DNA of 64,000 nt from Paracyclopina nana (Eukaryota; Arthropoda; Copepoda; Cyclopoida; Cyclopettidae), in NCBI GenBank assembly GCA_019096065.1, contig JAGUCH010000007.1, positions 6,532,501 to 6,596,500 of the forward strand, given 5' to 3'. The notes below the pieces were generated by a model. It ran no database searches. It was given only the letters and a program-made list of their open reading frames with translations, and had not been told where the DNA came from. Of this stretch, positions 1 to 11,900 are shown in pieces (within the stretch, counting starts at the first letter, position 1; each line of letters starts with the position of its first letter). Both the position numbers and the translations under genes were made by a program.

Positions 1-914
1 TGCTTTATCTGATACTGGATATTTTACATTGGTCTTGAGTATTCTTTTAAATGTTTTTTTTTTTAAATTTGTAATCTTAGTTTTGATGTTTTGAAGAAAA
101 TGAGTGCTGATGTCAAAATGCTCGCATGACCCTGGCATTGATGATTGACAAACTAATCACAGCCAGCTTGACATTAAAACGATCTTGGATCAAATGATAA
201 TGAGGAGATTCTCTCGTTTTCAATCAACGCGCAACTTCTAAGTAATGTCAAACAGTCGTTGCGCAATGTCGTCAAGCAAAGGACACATTTATAGAGGTCA
301 ATAGATTATTCGCATGGCATTTGCTCCGGTCGGGATCGCTATCAAACGGCGCGACCTTGCTAACAAGCCAACAGCTGATTTCAACGCGCGCGCGCCGTAT
401 ACTAAATAAAGTGCGCGCCCGAACGGACGCGCAGCAGCTGCCAGCCGTGGTTCCAAGAAATATATAAGGATATCTCATACAGCCAAAAAAGTAGACATGA
501 CTGGACGTGATTCCAGAGGACTTTTTGATTAAATATTTCAATATTGAAAAGTGGCATTAATTTCCCTCAATTTCGGTGCAAAAGCAAATTCCTTTTTTTT
601 CATTAAAAAAGAGCATTTTGAAGAAAATTGAAGAGTCTATAATATTATCCGGAAATGAACTGACAATTAGAGCTCCTGTCTTGTTTATGAAGCTTGAATA
701 TCTTAGTAGATCTACACATTAATTCAGCTACAAATAGAGGAAGGCAATTGAAAAGGTTTTTCCTGCTTTGATAAAGATTAACAGTTTTAAAGCGATCCGC
801 CTAATATTTATTCAGCAGAGTCACAACCAATGTTGCAACTAATTTTCCGCCAATGGTTTCGCAATTTGACTCGCGTAAAAAGAGACTGAAGACGCTTTGG
901 CGGCCATCTTGCAT
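1..914. other. Non-coding, no gene seen
   Basis: AT-rich sequence beyond the 3' end of the minus-strand gene. The only visible structure is a CG-alternating patch at about 384-394 preceded by the string tgatttcaacgcgc, which recurs near 3894. No exon with convincing splice sites was found. Confidence 0.5.
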
Positions 915-3900
915 TTACATGAGAATTAGATAAGATGACCTTTGTTTTTCGTCAGCAGCAGCTCGAAAATTGATTGATTTGACGGACCCACCAAGTTTCT
1001 CGGCAAGAAGACACATGACAAACTTTTGCCATGTTGCATCCATCACATTGAAAAAATGCCTTTTCTCATACTTGATATCCGAGCCTTTAAAGGTAGAAAA
1101 TAAATAAATAAAATAAAGGGTGGAATATATCCGAAAAATGGGCGATCCTTTGCGGTTTTGAGTGCTCGCACTTGAAATTCTAAGTAAACAATTCGATTTC
1201 ACATTCCCAACTCCCACAAAATTGAGCAAAATCCTCATCAAGATCATTTTCCAAATTCAGCTCAATTAGCCAATTGATGACGAGGACAGGCTTCATTTTG
1301 GCATTGCTGTTTTCTCCCCTGTGCACAGTGGGCGTGATGTGTGTGTGTCTTGGATTCAATTGTGATCATCAACATCCTCAGAGAAAGTTTGATTGCCAAA
1401 TTGCAGTGATTTTCACTCAACAACCAGAATTGATACCTTCATTCCGCCATGACAAAAGAAAATGACAAAAAAAATGTTCATGATTTTGAGGGAGGATTTA
1501 CCTTGCTTGAAATTGAAAATTCAAAAATGAACCTTGAAACAGCAAACTTCAGCAACATGCCATTTCAGGATATTGTGGCTTTATTAGGAGGTGATGCTCC
1601 ACTTTCTACCTCTGCTGGAAATCATCGGGCAATTATTCCAAAGTAGTTTATGAGGATAGCACAAAAATCCGGATGTCAGCTCTGACATGGAAAGATTATG
1701 AACTTTTGTTGTTGGAAGTGATCAAAGCATGAAGTGAAAATGAGCAGATAAAAAAAAATAATCCTTGCTTCAATTAAGAAACGAAAGTTTGATACAACTA
1801 GTCATGCAGCACCAAGATTTCAACGGGCCCCTTTGTTGTTTTTCCCGCGCGCGCGCGCGTAAAAAGAAAATGGCCGCCTGTTGAAATGAGAGCAATTTGG
1901 TTTTATAGCCCACATTGACAATTTCATCAATTGGAATTAAGTTAGCCAGGTTTATGGCTCCCATTTAGACTGCAACAAGGGAGGTAATTTGTCACAAGAG
2001 CCATCTGTTACCGCTTGTTTTCAAAATGTGATGATGGAAAGAGGTGTAAACTGGTTAAATTCTTACCTTTTCTTCCTTTAGGTGAGTTGGCAGCTGCTGC
2101 TGCTGCCATTTGAGTCCAATTTCGTCTGGAGCTTCTGTGATTATTTTGCCACCTTTTTCGAGTGCTCAATCGATTGCTGCATCTGAAAAGTAAAATAAAA
2201 CCCTCAATAATTTTTGTCAAGGCCGCGAAGACTTCGAAATACTACATCTTTAAATGAGAGGTGAAATATGCTGGTAAATGGTGGTGGTCCCAATTTTCTT
2301 GCAAATCATGATGATGATATTCAATTGCAAAACCTTTTGTCATAATGTCTGCAGGAATGTGGTTCGGGAAATGAATATGACTTCCCGTTAGAGAAAGTGT
2401 GGGTGGTTTACTCCATTAAGGCTTTCAACTTGATGTCAAGCCTACAATTTGTTCTTTAACCACTATTATGGGCTAATGGGCAACCCAAAAACCGCCATAA
2501 TTGGCTCCAAAAAGATGCCAGAAATTGCCCCCTTTCATGGGATTCAAGAGCTAAAAAACTTACGAATTCTAGGGCCTAAAAATGATGATTGCTCCCATTA
2601 AAGTTTACCTTTCAGTTAATGGGTGAGGATGCAAGACGCAAAATTAACCGAATGGTTTCAGCTACAGCTGAGCTCATTTGTTATTTTTAGCTTGCAGCTG
2701 ATGTGGGGGTTCGAATTTAAGGCCCCGCTCTCTCGCGACCTTAACACGGCGGCGGAACGGATATTGTTATGGTAGAAAATCGGCTTAATATTGTGATATA
2801 AATCCATCTCCTATTCGAGGTCAATTTTTTTCTGAAACATGAGCATCATTGTGCATGAGAAAACCCAAAGAAAAATCAATTCCCGGGCTTTGCTTTGATC
2901 ACAGCGAGCCTTAGATTTATCTGATCTCTCGCGTCAACAAGTTGGCTGCACCGCGCTCGTCAAAAGTCAAAACAAAAACAAAGAGAGCGCCTTCAAACCG
3001 AAAAATAGAGATGACAAATGGATTAGATTCAAGTCAAAACCACTTCATTTCCTTGATCTCGGGCAATTTTCTCGGCCCCGTTATAGTTATTGCAATTTTG
3101 CTGCAAGAAATCAGCTTTTAAAAAAGCCGCTTCGAGCCCATGAATCGATTGTCTTAAGGTCACTACCAAAAAGCCGTTAATTTCGCCAATTGGCGAATGT
3201 CATTGCGCGCATCTTTTAACTACTGCGTTTCGCAACTCCTCAGCACTTTTGGCAATAGTGCATAATTTTTGCAACTTTCACTTCATGCTCAATTGTTGAG
3301 GCATGACGGACTTTTAGGCACGGATCTCGCTACGTTTAAGCCTTTCATTAGAATATACTTTGTGTACTACTCTATCCAATATTTTCGGATCGTTATCTTC
3401 GCCATTGTCCTGTGCGAAAATCAATTTCAATGCCAGAGTCCGCGAATTTCGACCTGGACATCAAAAGGGCGCCATTGGGCCTTTCACACCGTTACTTTGA
3501 ATTTATGCGCAGACAATTTCCTTTTTTTATTTGGAAATTATGGCCATTTTATTATCTGCATATGAAATTTCGCGGGAAAAGCCACATCTCCATCATTTTA
3601 TAGCAAAAAAAGAAGAAGTGCATATGGACAATGGAGATGGATGTGTTTCCACCTTTTTAGCTAGTTTTACTGCTCAATCATAAAATGTGGCATTTTTGTC
3701 ATAAGAAATGCTTTCATGAATTTCCCTCAAAAAAGTGAGGAAAACCGAAAATATGTTGATTTTATAGTAAAACTTGTTCAAGGGCGTGGTAATGGCCTTT
3801 GCCTTCTTTGGGCAAAAATTATTAGTTGTAATTCATTTCCAATACATGGCCTTTAAGCCATAATTGCTGAGTGAACGAAGAAGAAGATGGTGGTGATTTC

Positions 3901-6900
3901 AACGCGCCGCGCGCTTTTGAGTAGCGTTTTCCACCTTGAAAAAATGAATAAATAGTTGCGTTCATCATAATGAATTTGAGCGGCTTCTAATGAGAGCTCC
4001 CAAGATTTATTTTCCAGACCTTTGGAAAAAAAAGAGAATGTTTTATGATGGCTGATTTCCATCTTGACTGGCTAAAGGAGGTCTTTAAGCCTAGTACCAA
4101 AAAAGTTTGCATGCAGAAAATACCCGGTTTTCTCTAATTTCTCATAGTTACTACTGTCATGCAAGAAAATTAGCTGCTTTTGCAGCAAAACGAGATTCTT
4201 ATCTGGGCTCAGCGGCCATTTATCTAATGGTAATTTTGGTGTTCATCAAATGTCTGAATCATGTCAAGATTTGCATTAATTGCTATTTTGGCTCTTTCTT
4301 AACTGTTAAAGCTTGGTTATATGAGTATACCAAAAAGCTCAAGTACAAATTCGATTGTTTACCGTTGACATATAAGGTTATACTATTTTTAGCACTGAGC
4401 CGTTATAAAGTGCTCAAATTCATAAATCACTTTCTTTTCTGCGTGCTATGGACCACCAAGATGTATTATTATTCATTGAAGTACCAAATGTGTTGGGGTC
4501 AAAAGGGACACACATATTTGTGCGAAAATTCCATCGTTTACCGCAAGAATTTAAGGCCAAAATCCCTTTATCTGGATTTCGAGGGACAAATGATCTGATG
4601 GAAAATATGTCGAGAATTTCGGGCAATTTGGCCGAATCATATTGAGACAAGGACTCTTGATTTTATCTCACTTCAAGACAATTGCCTACTATTATTTTTT
4701 CAGATTTTCCCCAGAGATTTTTTCCTCCCAAGCTGACATTCACTATTTTGGGGTGCTGAAGGTAAAGGTCAAGTTTATCTTCTTCCTTCTCGGCATATGG
4801 CAGTAAACTGTAAATTTGTTAATTCGGTTTTCAAGTCAGAGATAAAAAAGAAGATGGGGAACTTAGTTTTCCGCGAGTTCACACAAGGACATCTCTGTCA
4901 GCAGCATGAATTTATGTCGTGCGTGAATTCCACAGATCTCTATATTAAAATTCCGGTGCACCAACTTTTTTCTCTCTCTCCATGTTCTACTATGAAGAAA
5001 CATTTTCAATTTTTGTCAGTGTCAAATATTTGCTAACTGAAAGGATGATGATTTGCCTTCTTTTATGACACATCCAGGATTAAATGTCAGAATCATTAAA
5101 TTGCACAACAGCCTTTAAAGTCAGTACTTTTGGTGGTGCAATAGTAAAAAAGGGAGGCTTTTTTCACATTTTAGCAATTCTAAAGAATAATCTGATTTTT
5201 GGCTTTTAACTTTTGGCCAAAATTAAGCTTAAGGCATGGTTCACCTGCTTATAATATATGATATTTTGTCAAAATATCGGAGCGAAATACTGAGAAACTG
5301 AGAATTTAGATACTGTTGTAGGATGGCTTTTGGTACCAAAAGACCGAATCCGAAGAAAAAATCTAAAAAATGATTTTTGAAGTACCAGATATTTGCAAAT
5401 ATCAGCATAATATCGCTAGATATTTTGATCTTAATATCGCAGGTGAACCATGCCTTAGTTAGCAATTCACAATTACAGGATATTTTCAATTTCTTATGAT
5501 AAAAGCTTCTCAAAAAATAAAATATGTATTTAGCTTTATTTTTGGATTGAATAGTTGACTTTGACTCTTTCTTGCAACATGTGTGGTGCCTTCATTTCTG
5601 AGCCTATTGTTAGCCTTAATCGTTTTTCCATTTCAGTCCAACTTTCATCCTAATTGAAAAGGCTCTTTTTCTGGTGCAATTATTTTTGGGCTGTAAAAGT
5701 TGAGTCATGCCAAAGCAAAAAACGAAAAAAGAAAAAGAAATTGTTTGTGTACAGTATGTGTAGAAAAAGTCCATTATATGGCTTTAACCACCCCAATAAT
5801 CCTAGCTGAGCTTAATTTCACCCATAACCTTGCTTGCCCTGTACGCAAAAGTGACGCAAGTTCTCCTGTGTACACACTCTTGGCACGGTCCATTTGACAT
5901 TGTCAAACCAAAGTTGACACATTTGCTGCTATATTTGCATACGGGCCTTTCAAATTTGGCCATGCCTTCGTGCACTCACTAAGTACAAGTGAAGAAACAT
6001 CATTTATAGTCATGCCATGTGCTTAAGTAGCTTTGTAGAGATGCACTTTTCCTATACGCAAAAAATGCAATCATCATGATTTTGCATTTGTCACTGTTCA
6101 AATTTGAGTCCATTTACCAAAAAAAGAAAACAAGTGTTGAAAATCGAGCCAAAATTCCAATCTTGGCAATTTTTGAATGACTTTTTCTTTGCAAGCTGCA
6201 AAGCTCAAATATTTGCACATTTTACTACTTACCTGGCATTAGTTGCTCTCAAGAAGGCATTTTTGGGCTCTGATGAAGCAGCCTCAGAATCATAGTAGGT
6301 TTCAGTGTCAGTTTCCTCCTCAAGGTCAATCCACTCATCTGAGGTGACACTTTTTTGACCAGCTGCCTCACTGTAATTTGATAGACTTCTTTGCATTGGC
6401 CCACGTGCTAGCTTATCTGTATTCCCAGATGTCTGAAAGTTAAACAACAAAAAAATCAAAATAACACTGAATTTAGGGTTTCTTTGCATGAATAAATGTC
6501 ATATGGGATACATGAATTTAAAAAAAGCTTTGCATTAAATAAATCACAAAATGGTATATTTTTTTTTTTAACTTACTTGGTTTTTCCTGTCTGAGGAGTA
6601 GAGCATGGATGAGTACATGTCCTCCATGGATCTGTTTCTTTTGGCCAGGTTCAGAATGGAGCCAGCTATGCTCTCATAGAGGTCACCACCCAATGAAGTG
6701 GTCGTGCCAACATCATCATAAAAGCTGAGGCTGTCCATCTGATCTTCAGTGACTATGGCAGGTCTGGCTGTGACAACGAGGTCACTCGGGGCCTCAACCT
6801 GGTCATAGGTGAGCTGTGACAAATTGTCTTCTGATTGGCATCTTTTCTCAGCCAATCTGAGGTAGTCATCAATTTTCAAGTCATTCAGCTCAGCATAGGA

Positions 6901-8644
6901 ATGGCTCAAAGTGGACCAAAAGCTGCCATGAAAAGACTTGCCTTCCAAAGGAAGAGGCTCTTCCTCACTTGCCTCATTGATGGTCTTCTTTTCTTCCTGG
7001 GAGTCAGTTTTGGGTGGAGGCTCCACATGGATTTTCACAATGTTGCTCCTATCTCCATTTTGGGGCAGCAGAGAGGTTCTGAAGAGGCCTGTGTCAGCAT
7101 TTTCTTTGGCAATCCTTTGCAAAGTGAGTAGATATTTGTCTGTTAATGATGTTGAAGAGGATGACACCACAACTGATGGCTCTGGCTGATTTTTGACCCC
7201 ATCTCCTTCAGCCTGAGAAGTGCAACTGGGTAGCTCCACTTCCTCTAGAGCTGATTTGGTTGACTTCATTAAGTTGTCAATATTTTCCTTCTTCTGCTTT
7301 GACTCATCATTAGCAGCAGCAGCAGCCTTGAGCAACTTGTTCTTTTGTAAAACCAGGCTGGCTTTTTTGGCATCTTCATCCAGCTTTTCTAGAGTGCTGA
7401 TGATTTTAGTAATGTCCTTCTTGCCCAATTTATTTTCAGCACTGAGCTGTGATGACTTTCTGCCCATCTGCTGCTGCTGGTGCTGCTCATCTGGAGCTGT
7501 GGTGAGCAAATTGTCAAATTTGCAAGCCAAAGAAGCAACTGTTTTGGGTGCAAGTCTTATTGACCTTCTGACCTCCATGGCAGGAGGATTTGAAGTATGA
7601 CCATTAATTGGCCTTCTGCTGGGGTTGTACCTTGTGAAAGGATTGATTGGCTCCAAACTAGGCAGAGTTGACTCTGAAGACTCTTCACCCTCAGAATTGC
7701 TACTGTCACACTTGTCACTGCCGTCACTACTGCCCTTCTGATCACTGTCACTGTTTCTGCCAGAATCAGTAAGATTGGACTTGTCCTCAACTTTCAAGTC
7801 TATATCCACCACTTCAAATTGAGCAGCTTTTTGCCTCTTGGGCAAAACAAAGGTTGTGGTGGTGGCCTTTTTGCTGTTTGACCTCTTGACACTGATGGTC
7901 AGGCTTGCTCTCAAATTGCTGTTTCTGTTCAACAGCTGGTTGGTCTCAGTCAACAGTTGAGAGATTTCAGTCAAATCACTGCTGCTGCAGTCTTTTTTAG
8001 TTTTGACAGCCAGCCTGTCATTTTGGAGCACAGTGAGGGCAAAATCCCTGGCAGGATTGGACTTCTTTTTCACCACAGAAGAATAAATGGGCACATTATG
8101 TGCTTTTGTTTGAGTGGCCTCAACTTTCTTCTTGGCTTCATCACCACAACTGTCTTCATGCAAAACAAACTCCCTTTTCCAAATTGACCTGAAGAACAAA
8201 GGAGGAGAGTTGCTTAATTTCAGCTGCAAAGAACTCTCACACTTTTTACACCTTGATTGGGCACAAGTGCAATCACAGCAGAAGAGAGATAAGAAAAATC
8301 AATATTTACCTTGACATGAGAGGCTCAGGTGAGGAATTGCTGCCATTTTGGTCAATGCTGTCAATGCCTGAGTCATCTGTGGCATTGCCATCATTTCTCA
8401 TGGCTATGTTAAGGCTGTCATTGGTCATGGAAGAGTCCAAGCTGTTCAAAGCATGGGTCCCTGTGACCTCCACATCCTCATATGTGGGGCAGTGGGCTTC
8501 AGACAAGTCATAGTTGTTGGACTTGCTTGATTTCTTCACAATATTCCTAAAGTTCTCATAGATTCTGAAGCCAAATTTTGGCCTGGCTTGGCCAGTATCA
8601 TCATCATTCTCCATTGTGCACAAAGGACTCAGGTAACTTTCATT
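915..8644 (-). CDS. Unrecognised five-exon gene, about 800 residues
   Basis: I do not recognise the family. Coding exons in transcription order are 8614-8310 (exon opens at an acceptor at 8644; first in-frame ATG at 8614), 8188-6577, 6432-6233, 2182-2067 and 1084-915. All junctions are GT-AG, phases agree at each join, and the lengths from the ATG sum to 2403 bases (800 residues plus stop). The protein is hydrophilic and Ser-rich, with acidic patches (DSGIDSID near the start; EEETDTETYYDSEAA in exon 3), a Gln run (HQQQQ), Ala runs and basic stretches (SRRPINGH, VRRSIRLAPK). No signal peptide or membrane segment is visible, so it is probably cytoplasmic or nuclear and largely disordered (inference). 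The fourth intron is about 4 kb and holds a MITE. The last two exons are short and their assignment is less sure than the 1.6-kb central exon. A 5' exon may lie upstream of 8644. Confidence 0.6.
1449..1735 (+). pseudogene. Possible frameshifted coding fragment
   Basis: Two coding-like stretches follow each other in different plus-strand frames. The first opens at ATG 1449, contains FEGGFTLLEIEN and PFQDIVALLGGDAPLST, and stops at 1646. The second, shifted one, reads VYEDSTKIRMSALTWKDY to about 1729. The gap is too short for an intron, so if this is coding it is broken. Family unknown. It lies within the intron of the minus-strand gene. Chance open frames are a real alternative. Confidence 0.25.
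5230..5457. mobile_element. MITE, TA-flanked, copy 1
   Basis: A 228-base element with terminal inverted repeats: it begins taaggcatggttcacctgc and ends with the reverse complement, gcaggtgaaccatgcctta. The outermost TA at each end fits a TA target-site duplication, as in Tc1/mariner-type non-autonomous elements. A diverged second copy of the same length lies at 55669-55896 and is alignable throughout, including the internal strings atactgagaaactgagaat and ggatggcttttggtacca. There is no coding capacity. It sits in the 4-kb intron of the unrecognised minus-strand gene. Confidence 0.8.
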
Positions 8645-8659
8645 CTGCAAGATAAACAA

Positions 8660-9489
8660 TACAGTGCAATTAGCAGAGCCAAGTTAAAGTAAAGTGTCAC
8701 GTCTACATTTTTACTACTTCTTCTAATCTTGATGAATACTGTTAAAAAATATCCTGATATACAATTGGTATTTTTGTCAGATTGTGGATATACTGTGCAA
8801 ACACAATGTTCCAGTCAAATAGCTTTTTCAGAACAATTAGCCATAAATAGCAAATACTATTTTTGCAAAACTCGTTATTTCCTGCTGCTGATGGGGAGGT
8901 CTTGCACAAACCACAGAGGAAATGTCTCAGATGATCTTGAAAAATGGACCATAGAGCAAGGCATTTATGGAACCATCACGAAAGCAGAACAATGCAGCAA
9001 AATTATGGCACCCAACCTCAGTTCCTTGTGGTTTAAGGACATAACGACAGCTAGAGGGAAATCTATGGGTGCCTTTTTATGGTGGATAATTAACCACATT
9101 GTGCTTTATGGCAGCATGTTATGACATCACTTTTGACTGGCCACACATATTCCTTTTTTTCCATTTGAAAACGCCCCCAAAATTGCCAAATCTGTATTTT
9201 TTAAATACCTGCTCATTTTTGCAGTGCAAAGTCATCTATTGTAACAACTTGATAAGATTCAAGCCTTGACCTTGCTTTTGGTAACTTGTGGTAAACAGAG
9301 CATCAATTCTTGGACCAAAATCAGCAGAGCGTGGCAAATTTGAGCTAGAAATCTGCTTTTGAAGTTTTTTCCTTGAATTTAAATGCAAGTACCCCTGGGC
9401 AATCATAATTTAAGAGTCCCTATGTTTTCTTTTTGTTTTTCTCACTTCAAAACTTCAAGTCATCTTTTCTCATTGGAGTAGAGAGACTA
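8660..9489. other. Intergenic, no supported gene
   Basis: A plus-strand open frame of about 131 codons runs from 8729 to 9124, but it has no recognisable motif, no splice context and AT-driven composition. I regard it as chance. Confidence 0.4.
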
Positions 9490-10455
9490 ACTAGCAAAGT
9501 GACGTTTTTCCCTTTGTGCCTACTTTTAGCCACTTAAGCTGCATGCCTCAACTGCATGCTCATCCACAGTGAACTAGCTCTGGCGAACAAAAGATCAAAA
9601 TGGCTTTGAACCTTGTAGACACCAATGTCAATGAATTGAGACAAAGTTCTTGAAAATTGAAACTAATGTACATAAATTGACACAAGCTCAGTAATGGCTC
9701 AAATGAGTGAAGAGGAAAAGGAACTGGTGGTCATAAGCCAAGGCTCACTCATGTTCTTTGCTGGTTTTCAAACAACTTCCACTGCTTTGGCCCTAACATT
9801 TCACTTCCTAGCCACAAATCCTGATTTGCAGGAAAAGCTGTTGACAGAAGGCAGGCAAGTCATCAATGACAATGGTGGAGATTTGACATATGATTAGCAT
9901 AACAAGCTTCATTACGCTAATCTGGTGTTTGCCAATAAATGAAAAGGAGGAAATGAGGCATCATAGGTGGTTCATCAATGAGGCAATTAGATGCTACAAT
10001 TTTGTTAGAGCCTTTGAAGGAGTCCACATGAAATCTTACTACATCCCTGAGTATGGATGTTATGCGCCAGTTGGGTGCTCATGCTAGCAAGGCCAAAGCA
10101 ATGATGCAAGATGAAGAGTTTTTGGCCAATCCGAAATTATTCAATCCCGACAATTACTTTGAGAGAAAGGTGGCGCCAACCATGATGAGCTTAAACTTTG
10201 GATTGGGCCCAAGAAACTGTAGTGCCATGAGATTCGCAATGATGCAAGTCAAGTTGGTGGTGGCTCACATGGTGAACACCTTTGCACTTTTGCCATGAGA
10301 GAAAACTCCCAAAGAACTGATCCTAAGCTCTGTGAACTCTTCACTCCTGCCAAAGGGAGACTTGTCTTTCCAGCCACGGAAGTGAGAAAAAAGTAGCTCA
10401 CCTCACCTAACAAACAGTTGTGCAAATATTTTGCTTCCTCAAACTAGAGGTGTAC
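9490..10455 (+). pseudogene. Decayed clan 3 cytochrome P450 relic
   Basis: Direct comparison with the intact P450 at 19925-21586 shows the origin. Bases 9490-9615 match the sequence upstream of that gene (about 19562-19695); bases 9690-10385 match its last exon from codons AQMSEEEKELVV onward; and 10385-10455 match its 3' flank. Exons 1 and 2 and the start of exon 3 are missing. In-frame damage includes a stop at about 9895 after LTYD, an insertion of roughly 50 bases near 9900-9960, and a stop at 10296-10298. The heme-binding loop is still legible as FGLGPRNCSAMRF, and AGFQTT replaces the I-helix AGFDT. It cannot make an active P450. Confidence 0.85.
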
Positions 10456-11500
10456 CACTACTCCTCCTATTGTCTGTTATAAACTAGTTTTTCACTGCTA
10501 TGTCAATAAAAGCATATTTTGTCCTTGTATTCTTTGCAACCATAATCATAAATTCAATTCACCATTCATTCAAGATGCCTGCTAAATGTTGACTTTTATT
10601 TTTCATTTCAGTTTTTGGAATCGAAAACAAAATTGAAAGACTCACTGTGAATCACAAAAAACTGAGAGCATCTCCTAGACATGGAATTTTAGATTCGCTG
10701 ATATAAGGAAGGACCCTTAATGCACATCTAGTACTTTTTAAAGTGGTTCATAGTAGTTTTGCACTTTTCTTTGTGTATATTGAAATGCCAGCAACATTTG
10801 TGAATGACTAGTCAGAAAATAGTTTAGAGCAACAGTGCACAATGGCACAAAAAGGGGCCATTTAGCATTCTAGCAAATTCCAAATGAATCAGCTGTCAGA
10901 TTGTTCATCAGGCACAAAGAAAAAAGAGAAATAACAGTATGTTCAAATGAAAACTCAACCACACTGTGAATATCTCCAATGATCAAGATTCAGGCCAGGG
11001 AAAAATCTAAATAGTTGCAAGTCAAGTGAAATGATGCATGCACAAAGCACCCATGACTTACAGGAATTTAGCATCATGCTGCTGCTGCAACAAAGAAGTG
11101 AAAATAATGGGATCAGGTTTTACTTATGGAAGTCTGCAATAAAAAAGGAGCACATTTTACACTGTGCAAGCAAGTTAGGGCCAAATGAGTTCTAAAAAGA
11201 AGTCATGTGGACTTCCTCCCAAAAGTGTGCAAAGTTCAACATGAAAAAATTCAGCTGGAATTTAGCAAGAACAATTTATTTCCTAAACCACCAGCCCGAG
11301 GAGGTAAAGAAGAAATTTTGTGTCCAATAACAGCAACAACATATGGTAGTTTCTTGTCACGCTTCCAGAAGCAACAGAAGTCGCTCGTAGCGCAACTAGG
11401 TAGCAAAAAGCAACGGGATCCTTACTTGACTACATACACAGCAATTGAGTTATACAGAGGCAACATCATAACTTTCAGGCCTTTCAAAGTCTGGATTCAA
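10456..11500. other. Intergenic, no gene seen
   Basis: AT-rich sequence between the P450 relic and a MITE. No exon with splice signals or recognisable protein similarity was found on either strand. Confidence 0.5.
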
Positions 11501-11900
11501 GGGCGATCCCATATTCGAATTTTTAGTCAAGTTACGTTGCTAAAACAGCAACCTTACTTGATCAGTTAAGTTCAGCTTGTTCTAGCCAAGTTCGGTTCGT
11601 TTTAGCAATGTTCAGTTGACCGCTGAGCTGACATGCCAACGCGTTGTACATCTGCAGCTTATTAGCAAAGTTAACTTTTCTCAGTTAAGAGAGCATCAGT
11701 TACTACGCATGTGAAAACACTTTTTGTAGCTAAGTTCAGTTTGGCAACTGAACTTAACTGGGCAAGTAAGCTAGTAGTACATAAAATCAAGCTAAGTTAA
11801 GTTCTACCTACATAAATATCTGGGAACGGAACTGAACTAAACTTAACTTTCTACCTAACTTAACTTGACTAACTGGCCAATATGCAATATGGGAACGCCC
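11501..11900. mobile_element. 400-base MITE with 5-base target duplication
   Basis: The left end, gggcgatcccatatt, and the right end, aatatgggaacgccc, are inverted repeats, and similarity continues inward through tagtcaagtt versus aacttgacta. Both ends are flanked directly by ttcaa (11496-11500 and 11901-11905), which reads as a 5-base target-site duplication. The interior has many variants of aagttaagtt and its complement in both orientations, so the single strand could fold extensively. There is no transposase, so it would be non-autonomous; the superfamily cannot be assigned. Confidence 0.65.

Noticed and set aside
5241-5513. 90-codon minus-strand open frame
   Set aside because: Lies within a non-coding MITE.
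8729-9124. 131-codon plus-strand open frame
   Set aside because: No motif, no splice signals and AT-driven composition; consistent with chance.
11207-11569. 120-codon plus-strand open frame
   Set aside because: It runs into the 400-base MITE and has no recognisable protein features.
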